64,000 bases of DNA from RZYX01 sp036654375 (lineage in GTDB: Bacteria; Bacillota; Clostridia; Oscillospirales; Acutalibacteraceae): NCBI GenBank assembly GCA_036654375.1, contig JAVVSD010000008.1, positions 1 through 64,000 on the forward strand, written 5' to 3'. The position numbers and the translations under genes are program-made. The notes under the pieces are model-generated. The model searched no databases. It saw only the letters and a list, made by a program, of their open reading frames with translations, and was not told where the DNA came from. This document shows, one piece after another, positions 8,619 to 16,937 of this stretch. How positions within the stretch are numbered: the first letter of the stretch is position 1; every line of letters begins with the position of its first letter.

Positions 8619-9971
8619 ATGGACGACCCCGGGGCTGAAAATTTTATTCTTGAATTCATTATTTTACTGGTGTTAATATTGACAAATGCCTTGCTGTCTT
8701 TGTCAGAAACTTCCATCATATCAATTAACGACAATAAACTTGAAAAGATGGCAGATGAAGGCGACAAAAAGGCAAAAAGAGTATTAAAGCTCTTAAAAAA
8801 CCCAACCAATTTCATGTCTACAATCCAAATAAGCATAAATTTTGCTTGCTTTTTAACTGCCACAGTTGCAGCGGTAAGCTTTATAGATAGTCTTTCTCTA
8901 TCTTTTAGAAATATTATGACCGAGGCACCAGCAGCTGTGTTAACGGCGCTTTCTGTAGTCATAATAGCACTTGTTGTTTCGTTCTTTTCTCTGATCCTTG
9001 GAGATTTTGTACCAAGAAAAATTGCAATGCAATCACCAGAAAAATTTGCGTTTGCACTTTCACCCATAATGCTTTTTGTAGCCAAGGTTACAAAACCATC
9101 GGTAAAGATTTTTTCTGTAATCACTAATTTTATCGTAAAATTATTCGGATTTGATCCAAATGCAAGCGAAGAGTCGGTTACCGAAGAAGAGATAAGAATG
9201 ATGGTTGATGTTGGCGAGGAAAAAGGCGTTATCGAAAACTCACAAAAAGAAATGATAAACAATATCTTCGAGCTTGATGACACCTGTGTTTCTGACATAA
9301 TGACACACAGAACAGATATGGTTGCACTTGAAGCAGAAGAGCCACTTTCAGAAGTAGTTTCTCTTGCAATCGAACATGGATATTCGAGAATACCCGTTTT
9401 TGATGACGACCTTGATGATGTTATAGGTATAGCATATATAAAAGATTTACTTAAATATGTTGGCGACAATTTGCCAAAAACTAAAAAGATGAAAGATATG
9501 ATTCGTGAAGCCTTCTATGTTCCAAAATCATTGAGCTGTACAAAACTCTTTACAGAGATGAGTGAGCGTCATGTTCAGATGGCGATAGTTGTCGATGAAT
9601 ACGGTGGAACAGCGGGACTTATAACACTTGAAGATTTGCTTGAATCTATTGTTGGAAATATTCAGGATGAATATGATAATGAGGACGAAGATATCCTAAA
9701 AATTGATGAAAATACATTTACAATAGACGGAACAACCGACATTGAAGAAGTTTCAGATATTTTGGACATAGAAATTCCAGATGGGGAGTATGACACCCTT
9801 GGAGGATTTATAATAAGCCTGCTTGGATATTTGCCCAAAGAGGGAGAAAATAACGAAGTGGACTATAAGAATATTCATTTTACAGTTCTTAATGTCGAGG
9901 ATAGAAGAATAGGTAAAATTAATGTTGAAATTTTCAATGTTGAAGAAAATGAAACAGAAGAGACAGAATAA
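8619..9971 (+). CDS. CorC/HlyC-type membrane protein (CNNM-CBS-CorC)
   Basis: A 450-residue integral membrane protein of the CNNM/CorC family, linked in studied members to magnesium or other divalent-cation efflux and earlier annotated as a haemolysin. The order is an N-terminal CNNM (DUF21) domain with hydrophobic segments near residues 10-28, 68-90 and 103-130, a CBS pair starting near 222 (DIMTHRTDMVAL, then VPKSLSCTKLF), and a C-terminal CorC_HlyC domain from about 355. The acidic tail ends in a run of Glu and Thr. The ATG start follows AAAGGAG. It forms its own unit, with a perfect promoter upstream and a terminator right after. The transported ion cannot be read from sequence. Confidence 0.9.
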   Translation: MDDPGAENFILEFIILLVLILTNALLSLSETSIISINDNKLEKMADEGDKKAKRVLKLLKNPTNFMSTIQISINFACFLTATVAAVSFIDSLSLSFRNIMTEAPAAVLTALSVVIIALVVSFFSLILGDFVPRKIAMQSPEKFAFALSPIMLFVAKVTKPSVKIFSVITNFIVKLFGFDPNASEESVTEEEIRMMVDVGEEKGVIENSQKEMINNIFELDDTCVSDIMTHRTDMVALEAEEPLSEVVSLAIEHGYSRIPVFDDDLDDVIGIAYIKDLLKYVGDNLPKTKKMKDMIREAFYVPKSLSCTKLFTEMSERHVQMAIVVDEYGGTAGLITLEDLLESIVGNIQDEYDNEDEDILKIDENTFTIDGTTDIEEVSDILDIEIPDGEYDTLGGFIISLLGYLPKEGENNEVDYKNIHFTVLNVEDRRIGKINVEIFNVEENETEETE

Positions 9972-10002
9972 TTTGACAATTATTTAACAATACACATAAA
10001 AA

Positions 10003-10027
10003 ACCCCGCAGAAATGCGGGATTTTTT
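10003..10027 (+). terminator. Terminator after the CorC-type gene
   Basis: A perfect 6-base GC stem (10005-10010 with 10015-10020) closes a GAAA tetraloop and is followed by seven T residues. It is a strong intrinsic terminator. Confidence 0.9.
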
Positions 10028-10078
10028 TATATATTTGCACAATAAGTTCGTAGCATCAACATAATTCAATAAAATCAC

Positions 10079-10106
10079 TTGAAAACTTTAAGCAATGATG
10101 TATAAT
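10079..10106 (+). promoter_or_regulatory. Promoter of gap
   Basis: TTGAAA (10079-10084) and TATAAT (10101-10106) are separated by 16 bases. The -10 element is perfect and the start codon lies about 60 bases downstream. Confidence 0.75.
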
Positions 10107-10169
10107 AGATTATGAAAATCGGAAAGATAATTAAATTGTTCTGGTTGATTAAAAATGGAGGTTTTTATT

Positions 10170-11180
10170 ATGGGAATTAAAATTGGTATCAATGGTTTCG
10201 GTCGCATAGGAAGACTTGTTTTTCGTGCAGCTGTGTCTCAGCCTGAGAAGTTCGACTTGGTAGGAATAAATGATCCGTTTATCGACCTTGATTATATGGT
10301 ATATATGGTCAAATATGACACAATGCAGGGTAGATTTAACGGCACAATCGAAGTAAAAGACGGCAAGCTTATTGTTAATGGTAAGGCTATCGCAGTTTTT
10401 GCAGAGAAAGATCCTTCTCAGATTAAGTGGGGACAGATTGGTGCAGATTATGTTGTTGAATCAACAGGCGTTTTCACAACAAAAGAAAAAGCACAGGCTC
10501 ATATCAATGCTGGCGCAAAGAAAGTTGTTATTTCTGCTCCAAGTGCTGACGCTCCAATGTTCGTAATGGGCGTTAACAACGACAAATACACAAGCGACAT
10601 GAACATTGTTTCAAACGCTTCTTGTACAACAAATTGCCTTGCTCCATTAACAAAGGTTATCAACGACAAGTTCGGCGTCGTTGAAGGACTTATGACAACT
10701 GTTCACTCAACAACAGCAACACAGAAAACTGTTGACGGTCCATCAGCAAAGGACTGGAGAGGTGGCAGAGCAGCAGCAGGCAACATCATTCCTTCATCAA
10801 CAGGAGCTGCAAAGGCTGTTGGAAAGGTTATTCCAGAGCTTAATGGTAAACTCACAGGTATGTCTTTCCGCGTTCCAACTCTTGATGTTTCAGTTATTGA
10901 CCTTACAGTTAATCTTCAGAAGCCTGCAACTTACGCAGAAATCTGCGCCGCAGTTAAAGAAGCTTCAGAGAATGAGCTTAAGGGTATTCTTGGATATACA
11001 GAAGATATGGTGGTTTCATCTGATTTCCTTGGTGATGCAAGAACATCAATCTTTGATGCAAAAGCAGGTATTGCACTTACAGACAAGTTCGTAAAGCTTG
11101 TTGCGTGGTACGATAATGAGTGGGGTTATTCAAATAAAGTTCTTATGCTTATTGAGCATATGGCAAAGGTTGACGCATAA
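10170..11180 (+). CDS. gap: Glyceraldehyde-3-phosphate dehydrogenase, type I, phosphorylating
   Basis: Converts glyceraldehyde 3-phosphate, NAD+ and phosphate to 1,3-bisphosphoglycerate in glycolysis. The 336 residues match the family. Visible are the Rossmann segment GINGFGRIGR (7-16), Asp35 as expected for NAD preference, the catalytic Cys152 in SNASCTTNC, its partner His179, and WYDNEWGYS near the C terminus. An in-frame ATG at 10155 overlaps the GGAGG motif, so the ATG at 10170, eight bases beyond it, is the real start. It stands alone, with its own promoter and terminator and no pgk or tpi beside it. That suggests the rest of lower glycolysis lies elsewhere. Confidence 0.97.
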   Translation: MGIKIGINGFGRIGRLVFRAAVSQPEKFDLVGINDPFIDLDYMVYMVKYDTMQGRFNGTIEVKDGKLIVNGKAIAVFAEKDPSQIKWGQIGADYVVESTGVFTTKEKAQAHINAGAKKVVISAPSADAPMFVMGVNNDKYTSDMNIVSNASCTTNCLAPLTKVINDKFGVVEGLMTTVHSTTATQKTVDGPSAKDWRGGRAAAGNIIPSSTGAAKAVGKVIPELNGKLTGMSFRVPTLDVSVIDLTVNLQKPATYAEICAAVKEASENELKGILGYTEDMVVSSDFLGDARTSIFDAKAGIALTDKFVKLVAWYDNEWGYSNKVLMLIEHMAKVDA

Positions 11181-11204
11181 CCAGCACTTAATATAAGAAC
11201 ATCA

Positions 11205-11234
11205 AAGCGTGGAGTTTTTACTCCACGCTTTTTA
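11205..11234 (+). terminator. Terminator of gap
   Basis: A perfect 10-base stem (11205-11214 with 11221-11230) with a 6-base loop runs into a T-tract, 25 bases after the gap stop codon. Confidence 0.9.
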
Positions 11235-11286
11235 ATTAAAATACTTATATAAAAGGTTTTATTGGCTTTTTGATTTTTAGAACACA

Positions 11287-11315
11287 TTGACAAAATTATA
11301 AAATAGGAATAGCAT
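11287..11315 (+). promoter_or_regulatory. Candidate promoter of the SPFH gene
   Basis: A perfect TTGACA (11287-11292) is followed after 17 bases by TAGCAT (11310-11315), which matches the -10 consensus at four of six positions. Confidence 0.5.
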
Positions 11316-11368
11316 TAATATGATATAAAAAAGAAATCACAATTATTAGATGAGGGATGGGATAAAAG

Positions 11369-12376
11369 ATGGGTAATCAAGACAACAAACAAATGCAGTA
11401 TGAAGAGAAACTCTTAAAAGCATCAAGCGGAATGCTCATGATGTTTGTAATTATTTTTATGTTTATAGTAAGTGCAGTCTTTTTCATGGGTGCAATAGTT
11501 TCAAATGCACCCATAGCCAGCATGGTGGCTTCCATAATTGTTTTTATTATTGCGTGTTTTTTGCCAGCAGGGCTTAAGATACTTAAGCCAAATGAGGCAC
11601 TTGTACTTACACTTTTTGGAAAATATTATGGAACACTCAAGGGAGAAGGATTCTTTTTTGTAAATCCTTTTACAACAGCACTAAACCCGGCAACAGAGGC
11701 AGAAAAAGGTGCGGGATTGCTTGAACTTGCATCAGCCAATGCAAATCAGCAAACCACAACTCAACAAGTTATTAAAGAAAATGGAAAGAAAATATCGCTT
11801 AAAACAATGACAATGAGCAATGAAAAACAAAAGATAAATGATTTACTTGGAAACCCAATTATTATCGGAATAGTTGTTATTTGGAGAGTTGAAAATACAG
11901 CAAAAGCAGTGTTTAATGTTGATAACTACAAAGAGTTTCTTTCAATCCAGTGTGATTCAGCACTTCGTGATGTTACAAGACTTTACCCTTATGATGTTCC
12001 TGCAGAAGACGGAGATGAGAAGTCACTTCGCGGAAGCAGTCAAGAGGTTGCAAAGAAGCTTAAATCAGAGATTCAGCAAAGAGTTGATATCGCAGGCCTT
12101 GAAATCTTGGAGTCAAGGATAACACACCTTGCATATGCTCCGGAAATTGCAGCGGCGATGCTTCAGCGTCAGCAGGCATCAGCAATTATTGATGCGCGTA
12201 AAATGATTGTTGACGGTGCGGTTGGAATGGTTGAGATGGCACTTACAAAGCTTAGTGAAGGGAAAATAGTTGAGCTTGATGACGAGAGAAAAGCCGCAAT
12301 GGTAAGCAATCTTCTTGTTGTTCTTTGTGGCAACAAGGATGCACAGCCAATTGTTAACAGTGGCACGATTTATTAA
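11369..12376 (+). CDS. SPFH (band 7/flotillin-prohibitin) domain membrane protein
   Basis: A 335-residue membrane scaffold of the SPFH superfamily. Members assemble into large rings or microdomains in the cytoplasmic membrane and often modulate proteases or membrane order. Two hydrophobic segments lie near residues 20-45 and 48-68. The SPFH domain follows from about 75 to 260, ending in the helical segment with RQQASAIIDARKMIVDG. No NfeD-type or FtsH-type partner gene is adjacent, so the job is open. The ATG start follows GAGGGATGGG. It is monocistronic with a terminator 40 bases downstream. Confidence 0.87.
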   Translation: MGNQDNKQMQYEEKLLKASSGMLMMFVIIFMFIVSAVFFMGAIVSNAPIASMVASIIVFIIACFLPAGLKILKPNEALVLTLFGKYYGTLKGEGFFFVNPFTTALNPATEAEKGAGLLELASANANQQTTTQQVIKENGKKISLKTMTMSNEKQKINDLLGNPIIIGIVVIWRVENTAKAVFNVDNYKEFLSIQCDSALRDVTRLYPYDVPAEDGDEKSLRGSSQEVAKKLKSEIQQRVDIAGLEILESRITHLAYAPEIAAAMLQRQQASAIIDARKMIVDGAVGMVEMALTKLSEGKIVELDDERKAAMVSNLLVVLCGNKDAQPIVNSGTIY

Positions 12377-12414
12377 GGTGTAAAAGGAGCAAAGGAAAAT
12401 TAAACACAATAAAA

Positions 12415-12452
12415 GCGGGCGGTCACGAGATAAATGCGTGACCGCTTTTTTA
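12415..12452 (+). terminator. Terminator of the SPFH gene
   Basis: A perfect 9-base stem (12419-12427 with 12437-12445) is followed by a run of T residues. Confidence 0.9.
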
Positions 12453-12458
12453 TATAAA

Positions 12459-12590
12459 ACAAACCCACACAAGTAAAAGCTAAGAACCCTGTTTTCTTCT
12501 TTAAACTAATACTTATTTTGTAAATTGATTTATTAATTAGTGAGGGTGTTGTTCATTTCTTTTATTTCAAAAGAAACGAACCAAAGAAAG
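12459..12590 (+). repeat. Dispersed repeat, copy 2 (inverted relative to 1-133)
   Basis: This stretch matches the reverse complement of the window's first ~133 bases; its last 44 bases are identical to that copy. It includes an imperfect hairpin (12551-12563 with 12569-12581, one mismatch, 5-base loop). It lies just after the SPFH terminator and contains no credible ORF. The element may continue into the hairpin and tandem repeats that follow, but copy 1 is cut by the window edge, so this cannot be tested here. Confidence 0.8.
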
Positions 12591-12598
12591 GAAACAAA

Positions 12599-12633
12599 GG
12601 GAAACCAAAGCGTTATCCGTTATTTGGTTTCCC
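12599..12633. repeat. Perfect 11-base inverted repeat beside the dispersed repeat
   Basis: Arms 12599-12609 and 12623-12633 are perfectly complementary (GGGAAACCAAA and its complement) around a 13-base loop. No T-run follows and no gene ends here, so it does not look like a terminator. It is probably part of the repeat element. Confidence 0.65.
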
Positions 12634-12642
12634 CTTGACCCC

Positions 12643-12754
12643 TTCCTGTGCCACAGAGGTAGTTTGCAGATGGGGGTTAGATTTAAACAGAGAACTAATT
12701 CCTGTGCCACGAAGGTGGTTTTATGATCAGGTTTAGATTCAAACAGATTTAATT
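12643..12754. repeat. Imperfect tandem repeat, two units of 56 bases
   Basis: Units 12643-12698 and 12699-12754 both begin TTCCTGTGCCAC and share a GGTTTAGATT-like block and an AAACAGA block at the same offsets. No reading frame runs through both. It is non-coding and directly follows the dispersed repeat and its hairpin. Confidence 0.7.
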
Positions 12755-12773
12755 TATAAGCTAAAATTACAGA

Positions 12774-12808
12774 AAAAATACGCGACCACGAATTTAACTC
12801 GTGGTCGC
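12774..12808 (-). terminator. Terminator of the carboxypeptidase-DUF523 operon
   Basis: A perfect 10-base stem (12782-12791 with 12799-12808) is followed on the minus strand by a T-rich run, 33 bases beyond the DUF523 stop codon. Confidence 0.85.
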
Positions 12809-12841
12809 TATAATAACTGACATAAACAACTTAACAGGGTA

Positions 12842-13276
12842 TTATTTATTAAGTAACTGCTCAATCGAGGATTCGCCGATTACTGGAATTCCATTATCTG
12901 CAAGAAGTGCGGCGGTAATGCCGTTGCCTTCAATAAGCTTTCCGGAAAAGGTTCCGTCATATATGCTCTTATAGCCACAAGAAGGACTACGCTCTTTTAG
13001 TATTGCGTATTGACAATCAAAAAACTTTGCAAGCTTCAAAATTTCTTGAGCACCGGAAACAAAGTTTGTAGTTACATCCTTGCCTGATATCGTAAGTACG
13101 CGGTCGCCAACAATTTCACAAGGCTCTCGTGGAGTTTTAAGCCCTCCATATATTTCGGGACAAACAGGCACAAGGCGGTGCTTTTCCCTAAGCTTTTCAA
13201 GATTTTGGTTAACAACGCATGAGCCGTCGTAACGACACATAATGCCAAGCAGGCAGGCACTAACTAAAATATTCAT
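12842..13276 (-). CDS. DUF523 family protein
   Basis: A 144-residue cytoplasmic protein of the DUF523 family, whose function is not established. Conserved features visible are the N-terminal SACLLG segment with Cys8 and Cys14, the VPVCPE-GGL segment with PREPCEI, and a C-terminal SPSCGYKSIYDG motif. The paired cysteines could bind a metal or cluster (inference). It starts 19 bases after the D,D-carboxypeptidase gene on the same strand and shares its terminator, so the two are probably co-transcribed. That link to wall synthesis may be only positional. Confidence 0.85.
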   Translation of the reverse strand: MNILVSACLLGIMCRYDGSCVVNQNLEKLREKHRLVPVCPEIYGGLKTPREPCEIVGDRVLTISGKDVTTNFVSGAQEILKLAKFFDCQYAILKERSPSCGYKSIYDGTFSGKLIEGNGITAALLADNGIPVIGESSIEQLLNK

Positions 13277-13295
13277 AGTGATTTCTTCCCTTGCA

Positions 13296-14645
13296 TTATT
13301 TTCTGATATTGCGATAATTATTTACAACATAAATACTTTTTTTCTTCTTCTTTTTGTAATAGAGAATATTTATAACGACATAGAAAATCACAAGAAGTAT
13401 AACAACTCCAGCGATGATTTTTACAGCGGTGGACTTAAACGCCTCTTTGATAACATGTCCGATATAAAGCAGCATATTTCTGTCAACATCTTCACCGGCA
13501 ACCAAGTCTATGGTTCTAAGCTCCTTGCCAGCATAGACAACTCGGGCCTTGCCGATAACATCACCTTTTTTGACAGGTGCTTCAAGGCTTTTTGGTAGTG
13601 TTTCTTTAATCGGCTCAATCAAAATACCTGTGGAGTCGACATTCGTTGGAACAAGGTCGGAAACCTCCTCCTTTGGCATAAGTCGGACATGGTCAACCTT
13701 GCTTGAAAGCGTAACATCAACTGCGGTAACAACATCATTAGGGTCTGCAATAACCTTTAGTTTAATGTTTTTGAAAACCCATTCAAAAGCTGTTTTGCTA
13801 TCAATAAATGCAAAGTTTTCCTTGGTTCCGTCACCATTTACATCTTCAGAGGGACCTTGCATTGTAATGCAAAGATATGTGTATCCATTTTTTGAGGCAG
13901 TAGAAATCAGGCAGCAGCCAGCTTTTTCAGTTGTTCCTGTTTTGACACCCTTTGCGTATTCATAAAAATAGCGTGTTGATGGAGATATTAAAAAGTTTGT
14001 TGAAAAAAACCGTGTTTCCGCTGGTCGCATATTAGTTGGAGGCAAATAATATGTGTTTGTGCTTGTGATTTTTTCAAACTTATCATTTTTAAGAGCGTGT
14101 GTAACAATGGTGTCAAGATCCCTTGCAGTGGTATACTGCCCGTTCTCATCCAATCCATGTGGGTTTAAAAAATGAGTGCTTTTACATCCAAGTTTCTTTA
14201 CATAGGCGTTCATCATAGAAACGAAGTGGTCAATATCACCATCTCCTATATGATACGCAAGAATTGCGGCAGCTTCGTTTGCACTTTTTATAAGCATAAG
14301 ATGCAAAAGCTGGTCTACGGTTAATTCCTCGCCCGGAACAATTTTTGCGTTTGAACTGTTCTTACCGTCAAACGAACGAATAACAGAAGTGGGAGTGGTA
14401 ACAACCTCTGACAAATCCTTGCAATTTTCAAGCACAACCATAGCGGTTATGATTTTTGTGAGAGATGCAGGTGCGGTTTTAACATCTCCATTTTTATCGA
14501 AAATGACAGTTCCGTTGTCAAGACTTGACATAAAAACAATGTTTGACTTGACCTTTAACTGATCATTGTATGAGGCGCTTGCACCTAAATTCAGAGAGCT
14601 TATTAAAATTAAAAAAGAAAATAAAAAAATTATTGCTTTTCTCAT
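13296..14645 (-). CDS. D-alanyl-D-alanine carboxypeptidase (low-molecular-weight penicillin-binding protein, S11)
   Basis: Removes the terminal D-Ala from peptidoglycan stem peptides outside the membrane. The 449 residues contain a signal peptide ending near AlaSerAla (22-24), the three S11 active-site motifs (SLTK at 61-64, SAN at 121-123, KTG at 235-237), a C-terminal beta domain, and a hydrophobic anchor near 395-420 followed by a Lys-rich tail. The tail suggests a true transmembrane anchor rather than an amphipathic helix. A TTG codon two codons upstream is in frame, but the ATG at 14645 has the better spacing from AAGGTGAT. It is probably co-transcribed with the DUF523 gene. DacF-like sporulation and DacA-like vegetative roles cannot be separated by sequence alone. 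Confidence 0.93.
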   Translation of the reverse strand: MRKAIIFLFSFLILISSLNLGASASYNDQLKVKSNIVFMSSLDNGTVIFDKNGDVKTAPASLTKIITAMVVLENCKDLSEVVTTPTSVIRSFDGKNSSNAKIVPGEELTVDQLLHLMLIKSANEAAAILAYHIGDGDIDHFVSMMNAYVKKLGCKSTHFLNPHGLDENGQYTTARDLDTIVTHALKNDKFEKITSTNTYYLPPTNMRPAETRFFSTNFLISPSTRYFYEYAKGVKTGTTEKAGCCLISTASKNGYTYLCITMQGPSEDVNGDGTKENFAFIDSKTAFEWVFKNIKLKVIADPNDVVTAVDVTLSSKVDHVRLMPKEEVSDLVPTNVDSTGILIEPIKETLPKSLEAPVKKGDVIGKARVVYAGKELRTIDLVAGEDVDRNMLLYIGHVIKEAFKSTAVKIIAGVVILLVIFYVVINILYYKKKKKKSIYVVNNYRNIRK

Positions 14646-14744
14646 AGACAATCACCTTTAAAATATTGTATTATTAAAGTATAGTATAACATTTAACAAA
14701 ATGAAAATAAATAGATTAATATATTTTTTTAGGAAGTGGAATAA

Positions 14745-15440
14745 TTGGTCTACATCACAGGAGATACTCATGGGGATATGGAAAGATTTTTATCTCCACC
14801 CGCAAAAGCACTCAAAAAAGGCGACACACTTATTATATGTGGCGATTTTGGTTTTATCTGGGACGATTCAAAGCGTGAACGAAAAATACTTAACCAACTT
14901 GGAAAGAAAAAGTACAACATCTGTTTTTTAGACGGAACACATGAGAATTTTGACCTTCTCAATGAATATGAAATAAGCGAATGGAACGGTGGGAAAGTTC
15001 AACATATTACAGGCTCTGTTTATCACCTGATGCGTGGCCAAATTTATGAAATAGAGGGGCTAAAAATCTTTACGATGGGTGGAGGAGAAAGCCCGGACAT
15101 AGACATGAGATTTGACAATGACGCGTGGTCAAGGAACGAAATTCCAACGCAGGTTGAACTTTTAAATGGTGCCAACAATATTGAGCAGGCAGGCTGTAAA
15201 GTTGATGTGATTGTCACGCATGAACCTCCTTCAAAAATAAAAGGATTTTTAATGCTAAAGAGCAATGAGAGAACAAGAGTGACGGCACTTAACGCATATT
15301 TTGAACAGCTTAGTGCTTCTTGCGAGTTCAACAAATGGTATTTTGGAAGTATGCATATGGACAAACATATATCAAGCACACACATAGCGGTTTTTAACAA
15401 TATAGTTGAAGTCGAAAGCGGAAAAAAGGTTAACAAATAA
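14745..15440 (+). CDS. Metallophosphoesterase (calcineurin-like)
   Basis: A 231-residue cytoplasmic protein with the calcineurin-like metal-binding motifs: GDTHGD (6-11), CGDFG (near 32), DGTHENFD (near 64, in place of the usual GNHE), VTHEPP (near 157) and a GSMHMD segment near the end. These coordinate two metal ions and hydrolyse phosphoesters; the substrate is unknown. The start is TTG, supported by AGGAAGTGGA just upstream and by the motif lying at the extreme N terminus, as usual. It is divergent from the carboxypeptidase gene and has its own terminator. Confidence 0.85.
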   Translation: MVYITGDTHGDMERFLSPPAKALKKGDTLIICGDFGFIWDDSKRERKILNQLGKKKYNICFLDGTHENFDLLNEYEISEWNGGKVQHITGSVYHLMRGQIYEIEGLKIFTMGGGESPDIDMRFDNDAWSRNEIPTQVELLNGANNIEQAGCKVDVIVTHEPPSKIKGFLMLKSNERTRVTALNAYFEQLSASCEFNKWYFGSMHMDKHISSTHIAVFNNIVEVESGKKVNK

Positions 15441-15446
15441 TCGACA

Positions 15447-15478
15447 ATAAAAGCGGGTAAAACCGCTTTTATTTTTTT
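15447..15478 (+). terminator. Terminator of the metallophosphoesterase gene
   Basis: A perfect 10-base stem (15447-15456 with 15463-15472) is followed by a run of T residues, starting 6 bases after the stop codon. Confidence 0.9.
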
Positions 15479-15548
15479 GTATTACAGATTGTAACAAATA
15501 ATATAGCCCGAAGTGCCAATATTGTAATAAAATGTAACTTAATTTATA

Positions 15549-15577
15549 TTTACTAAAATAAAAATATCTAATATAAT
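15549..15577 (+). promoter_or_regulatory. Promoter of the DHHW-protein gene
   Basis: TTTACT (15549-15554) and a perfect TATAAT (15572-15577) are separated by 17 bases, 55 bases before the start codon. Confidence 0.65.
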
Positions 15578-15631
15578 AGTACACATTATAATTATAATAT
15601 TAAAAAAGTAAAGATAAAGCGGGTATTAAAA

Positions 15632-16747
15632 ATGTCGAGTGTGCAGGGTTTTCAAAAAAAGCAGGTTCCAGTTGCAATTGTGCTTACAATAGCTATAGCT
15701 GTGGTTATTATTTTAATCCTTGTTTTTGGTGGCAAACAGCAGAGGATTCTTAATGATAAAACGACGGCTGCATCGGCGTCAACAACCAAACAGGAAGCAA
15801 AAAGCACAACAAAAAAAGAAACCACAACACAAAAAGCGCCACCTCCGATTTCAACGCCCGCAGAATACACAACAAGCAGTTCGATAATAATTAGCGGAAC
15901 ATCTGCAATGGAGATGTATGGAATAAGCCCAAAGAGCCTGCAAAGATATGCGGAAACTATAAACGCATTTTCAACCTTGGTTCCCAAATCTCAGGTCTAT
16001 GTGTTGCTTGCACCGACAGCAATGGAGTTCTATGGGCCTGAAAAGTTTAACACCGGCAACCGTTCACAGGACGCAGGAATAAAGCTTGCATATGCAGCAC
16101 TTGCAAAGAATGTCAAAAGTGTCGATTCTCGTTCAGCACTTCGAATGCACACAGATGAATACATCTATTTCAGAACAGACCACCACTGGACAGCGCGTGG
16201 AGCATATTATGCCTATACGGCTTTTGCAAAAACCGCAGGCTTCAATCCGAGTAAGCTTGACACATACACAGTCGGCAAGGTGGATGGATTTGTCGGAAGT
16301 ATGTACAGATACACACAAGCACAGGTGTTAAAGGATAATCCTGATTATGTTGAAACATTCACACCAAAAACGCCGGCAACGGGGCTGATTTTCAGTGATG
16401 CGACAATGACTCAGAGCAGACCGCTCACAATTGTTGCAAGCAGTGTTGCAGCGGGGAACAAATATCTTGCATTTATACAGGGTGATAATCCGATTATAAA
16501 AATAACTACAGGCAACAAAAATGGCAGGAAGATTATTTTAATAAAAGAGTCCTATGGGAATGCATTTGCACCATTCCTGATAGATAATTATGAGGAAGTC
16601 TATGTCACAGACCCAAGAAAAATTGACATGAACCTTGCAAGCTTTGCCAACGCAAACGGAATAAATGACATTTTGTTCCTTAACTACACATTTGCACCGT
16701 CAAACTCGACTTATATGACAGCCTTTTTAAAGATGCTCGGTCAATAA
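15632..16747 (+). CDS. Membrane-anchored DHHW-family protein (SGNH/AlgX-like)
   Basis: A 371-residue protein with one N-terminal membrane segment (about 12-33), then a Thr/Lys/Ser-rich linker (40-80) and an extracellular domain. The RTDHHWTARGAYYAY block (DHHW at 183-186) defines the DHHW family, which is related to AlgJ/AlgX SGNH-type proteins that act with MBOAT acyltransferases in polysaccharide O-acetylation. A later KESYGNAFAPFL segment fits the second conserved block. No acyltransferase gene is adjacent, so the partner, if any, lies elsewhere. The ATG start has only a weak ribosome-binding site. It is monocistronic. Confidence 0.8.
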   Translation: MSSVQGFQKKQVPVAIVLTIAIAVVIILILVFGGKQQRILNDKTTAASASTTKQEAKSTTKKETTTQKAPPPISTPAEYTTSSSIIISGTSAMEMYGISPKSLQRYAETINAFSTLVPKSQVYVLLAPTAMEFYGPEKFNTGNRSQDAGIKLAYAALAKNVKSVDSRSALRMHTDEYIYFRTDHHWTARGAYYAYTAFAKTAGFNPSKLDTYTVGKVDGFVGSMYRYTQAQVLKDNPDYVETFTPKTPATGLIFSDATMTQSRPLTIVASSVAAGNKYLAFIQGDNPIIKITTGNKNGRKIILIKESYGNAFAPFLIDNYEEVYVTDPRKIDMNLASFANANGINDILFLNYTFAPSNSTYMTAFLKMLGQ

Positions 16748-16754
16748 AATTAGC

Positions 16755-16822
16755 AAAACGAACTGCACCCAAAAGTTTTACAGTGATGACACTGCTCACA
16801 ACTTTTGGGTGCAGTTCGTTTT
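16755..16822. terminator. Long bidirectional hairpin between convergent genes
   Basis: Arms 16755-16777 and 16800-16822 are perfectly complementary over 23 bases, around a 22-base loop that itself holds a perfect 5-base hairpin (16781-16785 with 16790-16794). Both ends carry A/T runs. It sits between the convergent DHHW and comM genes, so a two-way terminator is the simplest reading. The arms are unusually long for one. Confidence 0.75.
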
Positions 16823-16937
16823 ATACATAGCAAATTAAAATTAGATTTTCAAGCTTTGTGCAATTATCACTTTGGCTCTAATATTTTAAGATAAAGATAT
16901 ATCGATAAACTAAAATGGCTCATCGCTTATCAAAAAT

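Noticed and set aside
8467..8676. 69-codon open frame upstream of the CorC-type gene
   Set aside because: It overlaps the perfect promoter and the true gene start in another frame, and has no ribosome-binding site.
12643..12754. CRISPR remnant at the 56-base tandem repeat
   Set aside because: Only two units, no short palindromic repeat with unique spacers, and no cas gene nearby.
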